64,000 bases of DNA from Nostoc sp. 'Peltigera membranacea cyanobiont' 210A (GTDB lineage Bacteria; Cyanobacteriota; Cyanobacteriia; Cyanobacteriales; Nostocaceae): assembly GCF_002246015.1 (NCBI RefSeq), contig NZ_NOLJ01000011.1, positions 209,722-273,721 of the forward strand, written 5' to 3'. The translations under genes were made by a program, and so were the position numbers. Shown here in pieces: positions 34,674 through 43,507 of the stretch. Every line of letters begins with the position of its first letter. The first letter of the stretch is position 1. The notes beneath the pieces are model-generated. The model saw only the letters and a list, made by a program, of their open reading frames with translations, did no database searches and was not told the DNA's origin.

Positions 34674-35717
34674 CTACATATTGCGAGAGCTTTCGGTAAC
34701 AACTCGTTCCAACTGTTTAAAGTTTTCTAACACACGACCTGTTCCCAGTACAACACAGCACAAAGGATCGGCAGCAATGTGAGTAATAATCCCTGTTTCA
34801 TGGCTAATTAGGGTATCTATGCCTTTGAGCAAAGCACCACCACCAGCTAACATAATACCTCTGTCAATAATGTCTGCTGCCAGTTCTGGAGGTGTGCGTT
34901 CCAGTGTCCGCTTCACAGCTTCTATAATTACTGATAGTGGTTCCAACATGCTTTCCCGGATTTCTGGGGCTTTGATTGTGACAGTTCGCGGTAAACCAGA
35001 AAGCAGGTGTAAGCCTCGGACTTCCATCATGGCGTCATTATCATCATTAGTCGGATAGGCAGAACCAAGCCGAATCTTGATTTCCTCGGCAGTACGTTCA
35101 CCAATGACTAAGTTATGAACTTTCTTAATATACTGAACGATCGCATCAGTCAGTTCATCTCCAGCAATCCGTACTGATTCGCTGATTACCGTACCTTGAA
35201 GACTCAGCACTGCAACTTCTGTTGTCCCACCACCAATATCGATGATCATGTTGCCTGTAGCTTCGGCAACAGGTAGTCCTGCACCAATCGCCGCAGCTAC
35301 AGGCTCATCGATTAAATAAACTTTTCTGGCTCCTGCTTGGTGAGCTGCATCCATCACCGCTCGTCTTTCTACTCCTGTGACACCACTGGGAATACCAATG
35401 ACAATCCGAGGTAAAATCAAAGACCTACCTTCATTTACACGCTGAATAAAGCTTTTCAGCATCAGTTCGGCGATCTCAAAGTCAGCGATTACACCATCCC
35501 GCAAAGGACGGAGAGCAATCACATTTCCCGGTGTCCGACCGAGCATTTTTTTGGCTTCTTCTCCTACTGCTAGCGCAACCTTTTCGTTGACATCGATAGC
35601 AACTACAGAAGGTTCTTGTAGTACAATACCTTTACCAGATACATAAACTAGGGTGTTTGCGGTACCGAGGTCGATACCCATATCCCATGAAGTGCGAAAG
35701 TTCCTAAAAATACCCAC
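34674..35717 (-). CDS. mreB: Actin-like cell-shape protein MreB
   Basis: 347 residues. Filament-forming ATPase of the actin fold. Phosphate 1 region GIDLGTANTLVYV, GIPSGVTGVERRAV, phosphate 2 region DIGGGTTEVAVLS and adenosine region AGGGALLKG are all present. An N-terminal amphipathic stretch (GIFRNFRTSWDM) may bind membrane. First gene of mreBCD. The 337-nt region upstream is shared with divergent ssb. Confidence 0.97.
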   Translation of the reverse strand: MGIFRNFRTSWDMGIDLGTANTLVYVSGKGIVLQEPSVVAIDVNEKVALAVGEEAKKMLGRTPGNVIALRPLRDGVIADFEIAELMLKSFIQRVNEGRSLILPRIVIGIPSGVTGVERRAVMDAAHQAGARKVYLIDEPVAAAIGAGLPVAEATGNMIIDIGGGTTEVAVLSLQGTVISESVRIAGDELTDAIVQYIKKVHNLVIGERTAEEIKIRLGSAYPTNDDNDAMMEVRGLHLLSGLPRTVTIKAPEIRESMLEPLSVIIEAVKRTLERTPPELAADIIDRGIMLAGGGALLKGIDTLISHETGIITHIAADPLCCVVLGTGRVLENFKQLERVVTESSRNM

Positions 35718-36026
35718 GCGTCTGTAAGCCCCCTATGTGCGATACTTTTTGACTACAACGGTAATAGTTAATTGTGCCGGATTCGATAAAGTTATTATCC
35801 TGAGTTGAGTCAACTAGACTATATTTTTATATGATTCCCAGGAATATTTAGTATGTCTCAAGCTCCGTACTTTTTAATATTCTCTGGTTAGATTAGTATA
35901 TCCGTATATTTTTATGTGTTTCTCCAAATAGTGTGTATAAATTTTCAAGTCAATTATATTGTTAACTGTTTAACACATTATTTTCAAGTCTTTCACAATT
36001 CGCTATGATGAAAGTCGAAATTGTTA

Positions 36027-36040
36027 AGTACGTTTGTACT
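36027..36040. promoter_or_regulatory. LexA-type box in the ssb leader
   Basis: AGTAC-GTTT-GTACT is a perfect inverted repeat that fits the cyanobacterial LexA consensus as I recall it, RGTACNNNDGTWCB. It ends 14 nt before the ssb ATG. Visible match; binding is inferred. Confidence 0.65.
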
Positions 36041-36054
36041 GAAAGGTAACGCAC

Positions 36055-36417
36055 ATGAGTATTAATATTGTCACTCTTGTTGGTCGTGTAGGTGGCGACC
36101 CTGATATAAAATATTTTGAATCTGGTAGTGTGAAGTGTAGATTGACACTTGCTGTAAAAAGGCGATCGCGCAACAGCGATGAACCTGACTGGTTCACGCT
36201 GGAATTATGGGATAAAACGGCTGAAGTAGCAGGTAATTATGTCCGTAAGGGCAGCTTAATTGGCATCAAAGGTTCCTTAAAGTTTGACACATGGAGCGAT
36301 CGCCAAACAGGAGCAAACCGCTCATCACCAATTATTAGAGTAGATCAACTAGATTTATTAGGCTCTAAGCGAGATGGAGAAGGCGGTACAGGAGATATGT
36401 CTTCAGAGCATTTTTAA
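36055..36417 (+). CDS. ssb: Single-stranded DNA-binding protein, short form
   Basis: 120 residues. The OB fold fills nearly the whole protein: NIVTLVGRVGGDPDIKYFESG, then DWFTLELWDKTAEVAGNYVRKGSLI. The usual Gly/Pro-rich linker and acidic tip (DDDIPF) are missing; it ends DMSSEHF. Short SSBs like this occur in cyanobacteria. The gene is divergent from mreB and carries a LexA-type box. Confidence 0.95.
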   Translation: MSINIVTLVGRVGGDPDIKYFESGSVKCRLTLAVKRRSRNSDEPDWFTLELWDKTAEVAGNYVRKGSLIGIKGSLKFDTWSDRQTGANRSSPIIRVDQLDLLGSKRDGEGGTGDMSSEHF

Positions 36418-36462
36418 TTGGGCATTGATTATTAGTCCTTTGCCTTTACAAAGGACAAAGCG

Positions 36463-36500
36463 CAAAGTCTGAGCGCCGGCTTCCGGCGCTCAGAACTTTG
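36463..36500. terminator. Strong hairpin between ssb and the SIMPL gene
   Basis: CTGAGCGCCGG pairs perfectly with CCGGCGCTCAG around a 3-nt CTT loop, and the stem extends through CAAAGT/ACTTTG with one bulged A. It lies between convergent stops and can end both transcripts. Confidence 0.85.
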
Positions 36501-36524
36501 TAAGAGAGGACTAATGACAAATGA

Positions 36525-37271
36525 CTAATAACTAATTTGCAGCGTCACCGATGCTTCTACTTGCTGTTCACCACCAACAATCGGGGTGGAAGCATCAGCT
36601 GATTTTGCAGCCTCAGCCCGCAAAAACATTGGTGGTGGTGGAGGCGCACTGGCATTATTAACTTGAATGCTGACTATTTCTTTGGATTTAAAACCCAAGG
36701 CACTGAAAACGGCATCAGCTTGCTGCCGTGCGTCTTGAGTAGCTTCTTTTAATGCTTGCTTTTGAGCCGCTGCGATCGCTTCATCTTTCGCAACAAAAGT
36801 AATGCCGTTAATTTGTGTTGCACCAGCTTTGACTGCATCATCCAATAATGTTCCAGCTTGCTCAACAGGAATACTAAAACTCACAGTGTTAGTGGCAGCA
36901 TAGCCTGTAATCCGCTGTACATTATTGGTGTAGCTGTAAACCGGATTGAGACGGACACCAGTAGTTTGTAATTTTTCAACATTTTTGCTCTTGAGAAACG
37001 CAACCACCGCAGATGACCTCTGAGCGGCTTCTTGCTGTACCTCCTGGGCTGTTTTCCCTTGAATCTCCACTCCTAAACTGACTTGTGCCAGAGTTGTCGG
37101 AATTGTTTCCACTCCGCGACCACTGACACTAAGGGTTCGCCACAATTTATCTTTTTCTTGTGCGAATGCAGGTAGTACAAAAGTTGCACATACAAGCATT
37201 GCTAAAGGCAGTATTTTCCACAGGTTTCCAGATGGAAACTGAGAACCAGATAAAGCGGCTCTAGTCATCAT
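36525..37271 (-). CDS. SIMPL-domain (DUF541) periplasmic protein
   Basis: 248 residues from the Met at 37271. Signal peptide at about 18-38 (ILPLAMLVCATFVLPAFA). The SIMPL domain follows: LSVSGRGVETIPTTLAQVSLGVE, then VYSYTNNVQRITGYAATNTVSF, and the final EASVTLQISY. Periplasmic family of unclear function. An earlier in-frame start at 37376 would add a non-conserved segment. IS630 sits 205 nt upstream of it. Confidence 0.88.
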   Translation of the reverse strand: MMTRAALSGSQFPSGNLWKILPLAMLVCATFVLPAFAQEKDKLWRTLSVSGRGVETIPTTLAQVSLGVEIQGKTAQEVQQEAAQRSSAVVAFLKSKNVEKLQTTGVRLNPVYSYTNNVQRITGYAATNTVSFSIPVEQAGTLLDDAVKAGATQINGITFVAKDEAIAAAQKQALKEATQDARQQADAVFSALGFKSKEIVSIQVNNASAPPPPPMFLRAEAAKSADASTPIVGGEQQVEASVTLQISY

Positions 37272-37568
37272 ATTTGCACTCCTCAAAGTATCCACAGATG
37301 TTTTGAATAAAGGTATGTAGCAATCTTCTGGTGGTCGTTGAGAGACAACAGCCACCATCAGTTTTTCACAACTCAAGTGCGATCGCTAGATACGATTTGT
37401 ATGTTCTTACTTTGACACTGCGATCGTCAAAAGCTGAAATGGTTACATTTTTTGAAACTAAAAAAATTACACTAGTACAGCGCGGCGGAAATAAACAGAC
37501 CATATTGGTGGGAGAATAAATAATCAGGATAAAAGCCGTTTGGTAGGGACAGATGGAGGAATCAAGGT

Positions 37569-38081
37569 GTGGCTAGATTAGCTCCTAAAATATTAAATTT
37601 AAGTGATGAAGAGCGTGAGCAACTGCAAAAGTTGATAAACAGGCACAACACGCCGCAACAGATAGCAATACGAGCCAAAATAATTCTCATGGCATCTGAG
37701 GGTCAAAACCATCGACAAATAGCCCGAAATTTAGATATTAATAGGCAGATGGCTCGTTTATGGCGAAACCGATGGTTAGAAACCGAGGGTCAAGAATTAT
37801 CGGTTTTTCAAAAATTACAAGATCAAGAGCGTGTTGGCACACCAGTAAAATTTAGTATGGAACAAGTAATCGAATTATTTGCATTGGCCTGTTCTCCACC
37901 TGAAGATTACGGACGGTCAATAAGTCATTGGACAGCGAGAGAACTAGCGAACGAAATTATGAAACAAGGTATTATTGAAAGCATATCTGTTCGCCATATT
38001 GGAAGATTGCTTGAAGAAGCAGAACTTAAACCCCACCAGAGTCGCTACTGGTTAACCCCCCCCTGTGGACGAAGAATTTGA
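37569..38081 (+). CDS. IS630 transposase, N-terminal frame
   Basis: 170 residues, GTG start. A helix-turn-helix pair binds the ends (ASEGQNHRQIARNLDINRQMARLWRNRW). The last family-like residues are SRYWLTPP; then the frame runs into a C8 tract (38056-38063) and ends 6 codons later. The catalytic half is in the next frame. One fewer C would join both frames. Confidence 0.9.
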   Translation: MARLAPKILNLSDEEREQLQKLINRHNTPQQIAIRAKIILMASEGQNHRQIARNLDINRQMARLWRNRWLETEGQELSVFQKLQDQERVGTPVKFSMEQVIELFALACSPPEDYGRSISHWTARELANEIMKQGIIESISVRHIGRLLEEAELKPHQSRYWLTPPCGRRI

Positions 38082-38772
38082 TGCCAAAGTGGAAGATATA
38101 ACTGGTTTATATATCAGCGCCATTGAGCGTCATATAAAGGGGGAGCGCACAATATCCATTGATGAAATGACAGGTATTCAAGCCACTGAACGGTTAGAAA
38201 AGGATTTGCCAATGCGACCAGGCAAAGTCGAAAGAAGAGAATTTGAGTACATCCGTCACGGTACACAAAGCTTAATTGCCAGTTTCGATGTTGCTACTGG
38301 TCAAATTGTCCAGCCGACTTGTTCAGATACAAGAACAGAAGTTGATTTTACCCTTCATGTTCGCCGAACAATTGAAACTGACCCAGATGCCAAAAAATGG
38401 CATCTGATTATGGATTGTCTGAACACTCATCAGTCTGAATCCCTGGTTCGTTTAGTTGCACAAATGGAAGGTTTGGATATTGATCTGGGTATTAAGGGAG
38501 AAAGTGGCATCCTCAAATCAATGAAATCCCGCATGACTTTTTTGCGTGACCCAGCACACCGAATTGTGTTGCATTACACTCCTAAACATTCTTCATGGCT
38601 CAATCAAATTGAGATTTGGTTCAGTATTTTGGTTCGCAAGTTACTCAGAAGAGCCAGTTTCGTCAGTCAGGATGATTTGAAAAATCGAATCCTCAAGTTT
38701 ATCGACTACTTTAACCAAACAATGGCTAAACCTTTTAAGTGGACATATAAGGGCAAAGTTTTGGCTATTTAA
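38065..38772 (+). CDS. IS630 transposase, C-terminal DDE frame
   Basis: 235 residues. DDE triad visible: SIDEMTG, IMDCLNTHQS and LNQIEIWFS. The family frame starts directly at GTG-GAC-GAA just after the C8 tract, so the product is probably made by +1 slippage at the C run, or the copy is dead. The stop overlaps the right inverted repeat. Confidence 0.9.
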   Translation: MDEEFDAKVEDITGLYISAIERHIKGERTISIDEMTGIQATERLEKDLPMRPGKVERREFEYIRHGTQSLIASFDVATGQIVQPTCSDTRTEVDFTLHVRRTIETDPDAKKWHLIMDCLNTHQSESLVRLVAQMEGLDIDLGIKGESGILKSMKSRMTFLRDPAHRIVLHYTPKHSSWLNQIEIWFSILVRKLLRRASFVSQDDLKNRILKFIDYFNQTMAKPFKWTYKGKVLAI

Positions 38773-38982
38773 TGGTCTGCTTATTTCCGCCGCGCTGTAC
38801 TAGTACTTTCTCAAGCTAGTTTTAATGGTTTGTAGTAAGCACTTTAGTGCTTATAAATTAAAGACTGAAGTCCTTACTGCGGACTTGGCACAAATTAATT
38901 TAAAGAAGTTGCCAATAGCATTTCTATAGGATGTTTTTCAGAAACGCGTCAGAATCAAAGAGAAGGATTTTCAGAGAACCTA

Positions 38983-40461
38983 ATGCATTTGTTAGATCCA
39001 ATCAACTTCTCTTTTCCTCTGCTGGCCAGCGCAACACAAGCCGCAGACAGTTCAATGGTAGTCGAAGCAGTGCTACTAAGCTTAGTAGTCGTTTATCTCG
39101 CCAGTAAAGTTGGTGGAGAGTTATCAAACCAAGTGGGTTTGCCGCCTGTCTTAGGCGAACTCGTTGGCGGTGTGGTAGTTGGCATCTCTGTTTTCCATCT
39201 TTTAGTGTTTCCAGAAGGCGGCACAGACAGTTCTAACTCTTTGATCGTGTCCTTCCTTCAAACCACCGCTGGTTTAACGCCTGAAGCCGCTCCAGCGGTG
39301 TTTGCAGCCCAGTCCGAGGTCATTTCCGTTCTGGCAGAATTGGGTGTGATTATTCTGCTGTTTGAAATCGGCTTGGAGTCGAATTTAAAAGATTTAATGG
39401 CAGTTGGTATCCAAGCCACTGTTGTCGCAATAGTGGGGGTAGTAGTACCCTTTGCAGCTGGGACTGTGGGACTGATGACTCTGTTTGGTATTAGCGCTAT
39501 ACCTGCAATTTTTGCAGGGGCGGCTTTGACTGCTACTAGTATTGGTATTACTTCCAAAGTGCTGTCAGAACTGGGGCGACTCAATTCTAAAGAAGGGCAG
39601 ATTATTTTGGGTGCTGCTGTAATTGATGACGTACTAGGAATCATCGTTTTAGCGGTAGTTGCCAGTTTAGCTAAAGACGGCGTGGTGGATGTCAGCAAAG
39701 TCATTTATTTGATTATCAGCGCCACTGGTTTTATTTTGGGAGCAATCCTACTAGGCAATGTTTTCAATAAGTCCTTTGTAGCGATCGCCGATCAACTCAA
39801 AACACGTGGTGGACTAGTAATCCCAGCATTCATCTTCGCTTTTGCGATGGCATACCTTGCTGCCGTCATCCACTTAGAAGCAATTCTGGGAGCTTTTGCA
39901 GCTGGTTTAGTTCTAGAAGAGACAGATAAGCGTAAAGAACTGCAAAGGCAAGTCTGTCCCATTGCCGATATGTTAGTGCCAATTTTCTTTGTGACTGTTG
40001 GCGCAAAAACTGATTTGGGAGTGTTAAACCCAGCGATTCCCGACAATCGGGAAGGTCTAATTATGGCAACTTTCCTGATCGTAGTAGCCATTCTCGGTAA
40101 AGTAATCACAGGTTTAAGCGTGTTTGGTCAACCGGAAATCAACCGTTTAGCGATCGGTGTGGGGATGATTCCTAGAGGCGAGGTTGGGCTAGTATTTGCT
40201 GGTGTCGGCGCTGCCAGTGGCGCTCTCTCGAAACCATTAGGAGCAGCAATTATCATGATGGTTATCTTGACAACCTTTTTAGCTCCTCCATTGTTACGAT
40301 TTGTGTTTCCAGATCCAAAAACTGTGGACGGAAGCTCAGAGCAACTAATTTTAGACGGTTCCTCTGGGACTTCGTTGGTAATTGAACCACCTCAGTCGAG
40401 GGTGCCAGCATCAAATGACAGCAGCAATTTGGGAGTAACTCCAGATTCTGGCGATCGTTAA
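38983..40461 (+). CDS. Cation/proton antiporter, CPA2 family
   Basis: 492 residues, about 12 membrane helices from residue 25 to 435. LPPVLGELVGGVVVG, then LGAAVIDDVLGIIVLAVV with the ion-binding Asp-Asp, and GMIPRGEVGLVFAG are the CPA2 signatures. The last 50 residues form a hydrophilic tail. It exchanges Na+ or K+ for H+ in plasma or thylakoid membrane; cation not determinable. No KTN domain attached. Confidence 0.93.
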   Translation: MHLLDPINFSFPLLASATQAADSSMVVEAVLLSLVVVYLASKVGGELSNQVGLPPVLGELVGGVVVGISVFHLLVFPEGGTDSSNSLIVSFLQTTAGLTPEAAPAVFAAQSEVISVLAELGVIILLFEIGLESNLKDLMAVGIQATVVAIVGVVVPFAAGTVGLMTLFGISAIPAIFAGAALTATSIGITSKVLSELGRLNSKEGQIILGAAVIDDVLGIIVLAVVASLAKDGVVDVSKVIYLIISATGFILGAILLGNVFNKSFVAIADQLKTRGGLVIPAFIFAFAMAYLAAVIHLEAILGAFAAGLVLEETDKRKELQRQVCPIADMLVPIFFVTVGAKTDLGVLNPAIPDNREGLIMATFLIVVAILGKVITGLSVFGQPEINRLAIGVGMIPRGEVGLVFAGVGAASGALSKPLGAAIIMMVILTTFLAPPLLRFVFPDPKTVDGSSEQLILDGSSGTSLVIEPPQSRVPASNDSSNLGVTPDSGDR

Positions 40462-41125
40462 TTATTGGGAATGGGGCACTGGGCACTTGTACTGAGCAAA
40501 GTCGAAGTATTGGGAATGGACAAGAGACAAGGGAGAGGGGGGAGACGAGGGAGAGACTTGTTCAATAATTCCCCCTTGTCCCCCTTGTCCCCCCTGCTCC
40601 CCTGCCCCTCTGCCCCTCTGCCCCAATTGTGCAGTGGAAACTTCTATCCTCAAATCTCCGTCCCGTGTGATTGTAGAATAATCATTTGTTTATAATTTCT
40701 ACCAGCCTTCAGAATGTTACTTAATTTCTAGTTTCCCTCGGCTTGTGAGCCTTTATCTGAATATTTTCCAGATAATAGGGAGTAACACCCATAAATCTTG
40801 CTAGATCGTTTGACAGTAATGGGAATTATTTACTCAGTGCATCGATGGCAACAAAGAACAAACACTTATCAGTAAACAGCTATCAATTATCAGTTTTCTA
40901 GCTTTATTGGGAGTCAAAGTTCTCCACCTGTAAAGGTGGAAGGTTTCGCATGGGGATTTAAACTTAATTTGAAACCCGATAAATGATTTAACTGTGTCTA
41001 AATATCGGCTTAAAAATCAAACAAGGGATTCAGAGGTCAAGTTTAGGTGGTGATGGTGTGATGATGATTTACCAATGAGTTGAGATATTGACGGCTCCCA
41101 TGAATGTGAATTAGGAGAAAGGACT
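40462..41125. other. Intergenic with facing G/C-rich repeats and amiC1 leader
   Basis: G-rich DNA (about 40505-40555, GGGAGAGGGGGGAGACGAGGGAG) faces C-rich DNA (40570-40625, CCCCCTTGTCCC units), again a potential hairpin. A smaller hairpin, CCACCTGTAAAGGTGG, lies at about 40925-40940. The last 80 nt are closely related to the leader of the second amidase at 43508. Confidence 0.6.
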
Positions 41126-43003
41126 GTGAAATTACACTGGTTACTACCCAGCACTATTGGAACTATCTTCATGCTATCGTCGCCAGCAATGGCCGCGAGA
41201 CTTGAATCTTGGCGCTTTGATGCCAATCAAAACAGGCTGGAAATTAATACTGTGGGAGCAGTTCAACCCCAAGCACAACTAATTTTCAACCCAACTCGGC
41301 TGGTAATTGATTTGCCGGGAACTACATTTGGTCGTCCGCAGTTAACCCAACAGGTGGGTGGTGGAATTCGCTCAATCCGTGTTGGACAGTTTGATGTAGA
41401 TACAACACGCATAGTTGTCGAACTTACTCCTGGTTACAGTTTAGACCCCAAACGAGTGCAATTTGTTGGTACAACTGGCGATCGCTGGACGGTGCAATTA
41501 CCGAAGCCAGAAGTCGAAAAAGTCGCTTCATCTCCTAGAAGTGCTTACAGTGTAGTTACCCCAGACTCCGAACGTCAATCTAATATTTCAAGGGTTGCCA
41601 CTACTACACGAGGGGCAACTCAAATTGAAAACTTACAAGTGACAGGTGATGGGTTGTTTATTCGCACCAGTGGTGGTAATCCTCCGACTCAGGTAATTCG
41701 CAGCCGCGATCGCGCTACCATCTTCGTAGATATCTCTGGTGCATCTTTATCACCACGTCTGACGCAGCAGAGTAATATACGCGTTAACAAACATGGTATT
41801 AGCCGCGTCGAATTCACCTCATTGCAAACCCAACCTCCTGGTGTCCGCCTAACTTTGCGGGTAGATAAAAATAGCCCAGATTGGCGAGCAACTAATAGTA
41901 ACGATGGTAGTTTGATAGTTCTACCTAGTCGGATTGTCAGATTGCCTGGAAGTAATAATTCGGACAATCAGTCAGAAGCCGTTTCCTTTCCCAATAGACC
42001 ATCTACCAACAACTCGCCAGCAACAATTGAGTCTGTGCAACTTGCTGATAATGGCAAACAACTGCTAATTAGAGGCAACCAACCTTTATCTGCTACGGGA
42101 ATCTGGGATAGATCCTTAGGTATTTTCCGCGTCACAATTACCAATGCTAAGTTAGCTCCGAGAGTTATAGGGCCTACTTTTGCTCCCAATAGCCCCATTC
42201 TTCGGGTACGTCTGCAACCTCAAGCATCCAATACAGTGGTTGTTTTAGTTCAACCAGCAGGAGGAGTGCAACTTGGGCAACCCCAGCAAATCGGCGACCA
42301 GCTTTTGGCTTTACCAATACAAGGTTCTCGGCGAATTGTCTCCCTCCCCGGAAGACCACCCTTTGCTTTACCTGGGTTACCACCACCAAACCGCGGGCCA
42401 TTCCCTGACCCAAACAATCCAAATCCTCAACCCATAACACAACCACAGCGCCGAGTTACCAATGGGCGAGTTGTAGTTATTATTGACCCCGGACATGGGG
42501 GTAAAGATTCAGGAGCAGTGGGGATTGGGGGGGCACGCGAAAAGGATGTTATTTTACCTATTGGTAAGAGACTTGCTGAGATTTTGCAGCGAAACGGCGT
42601 ACAGGTTATTATGACGCGGGATTCTGACTATTTTGTTACCCTTCCGGGACGCGTGCAATTAGCAGAACGAGCGAATGCTGATGTGTTTGTTAGCATTCAC
42701 GCTAATTCAGCAGGTGCGAGTCGTCCAGATGTTAATGGCTTAGAAACGTATTATTACGACAGTGGTTTGGGTCTAGCTCGCATAGTCCATAACAGTATTC
42801 TCCAAAGCCTGAATATCCGAGACAGGGGAGTGCGGCGAGCCAGATTTTATGTCCTTAGAAAAAGTTCTATGCCCTCCATTCTCGTGGAAACGGGTTATAT
42901 GACTGGTCGGCAGGATATGTCTAGGCTCAGAACTTCAGCTTACCAAAATCAAATGGCAGAAGCGATCGCTCGTGGCGTTCTTCAGTATCTAAAGAGAAGA
43001 TAA
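41126..43003 (+). CDS. amiC1: N-acetylmuramoyl-L-alanine amidase with AMIN domains
   Basis: 625 residues, GTG start after AGGAGA. Signal peptide ending AMA at about 24. Two AMIN modules (about 25-125 and 175-300) guide it to the septum, a Pro-rich linker (about 415-445) follows, and the zinc amidase (Amidase_3) is at 450-625: His457 in DPGHGGKDSG, the metal Glu in REKDV, SIHANS and catalytic Glu in VETGYM. It cleaves the glycan-peptide bond. In Nostoc and Anabaena, AmiC enzymes drill septal nanopores needed for cell-cell communication. Confidence 0.95.
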   Translation: MKLHWLLPSTIGTIFMLSSPAMAARLESWRFDANQNRLEINTVGAVQPQAQLIFNPTRLVIDLPGTTFGRPQLTQQVGGGIRSIRVGQFDVDTTRIVVELTPGYSLDPKRVQFVGTTGDRWTVQLPKPEVEKVASSPRSAYSVVTPDSERQSNISRVATTTRGATQIENLQVTGDGLFIRTSGGNPPTQVIRSRDRATIFVDISGASLSPRLTQQSNIRVNKHGISRVEFTSLQTQPPGVRLTLRVDKNSPDWRATNSNDGSLIVLPSRIVRLPGSNNSDNQSEAVSFPNRPSTNNSPATIESVQLADNGKQLLIRGNQPLSATGIWDRSLGIFRVTITNAKLAPRVIGPTFAPNSPILRVRLQPQASNTVVVLVQPAGGVQLGQPQQIGDQLLALPIQGSRRIVSLPGRPPFALPGLPPPNRGPFPDPNNPNPQPITQPQRRVTNGRVVVIIDPGHGGKDSGAVGIGGAREKDVILPIGKRLAEILQRNGVQVIMTRDSDYFVTLPGRVQLAERANADVFVSIHANSAGASRPDVNGLETYYYDSGLGLARIVHNSILQSLNIRDRGVRRARFYVLRKSSMPSILVETGYMTGRQDMSRLRTSAYQNQMAEAIARGVLQYLKRR

Positions 43004-43507
43004 GTAATTTAGTCTAAATTTCTAAATTGTTGAGTAAGTACATCTAATCTTTACCATTTTTATCCAATTTAGTAGTAAAACAATTTAAGTATTCTTGCGG
43101 CGGAATAAGAGTAGCTTCTTTGTTATTGTCATCTGATACTTTGCAAGTCAACAAATTTTGGATTTTAGACTGTCCTGCGGAACGGCGTAGCTTGCTTCCC
43201 CGGAGGGTACGGCTACGCTCAGTCGAACAATTTTGGATTTTGGATTTGTATCACCTACAACAGGTGTTAGTGTAGCAAGACCCTAATCTGGCAGAAAACT
43301 AAAATCGGGAATCTAAAATCTAAAATTGGCAGTCAAACTTATATAGGCTAATGGCATGGCAAAACCAGAGGAGCGTGCTATATTTTACGCCATTAGCTGT
43401 GTCTTAATAACAGCGCCAAACTCAAGTGTGCGCGGTGACGGTGTGAGGATTAGCCAATATGTTGAGATGTTGACGGCTCCCATAAATGTGAATCAGGAGA
43501 AAAGACT
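43004..43507. other. Spacer between the two amidases
   Basis: 504 nt. It has a copy of the GCGTAGCTTGCTTCCCCG repeat (43185-43202; also at 62440), inserted between two TTTTGGATTTT tracts, and a CACCT/AGGTG hairpin (43252-43266). The last 78 nt match the amiC1 leader. Confidence 0.6.

Larger units (their letters stand above)
37476..38799 (+). mobile_element. IS630-family insertion sequence
   Basis: Terminal inverted repeats at 37472-37503 and 38772-38803 agree at 31 of 32 positions, starting with CTAGTACAGCGCGG. The ends are flanked by TA, the target duplicated by IS630/Tc1-mariner elements, and the site is the palindrome CTAG-TA-CTAG. About 1.3 kb between the TAs. It lies between two genes without breaking either. 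Confidence 0.95.

Noticed and set aside
39258..40109. Minus-strand frames within the antiporter gene
   Set aside because: Shadows of a strongly supported membrane-protein frame.
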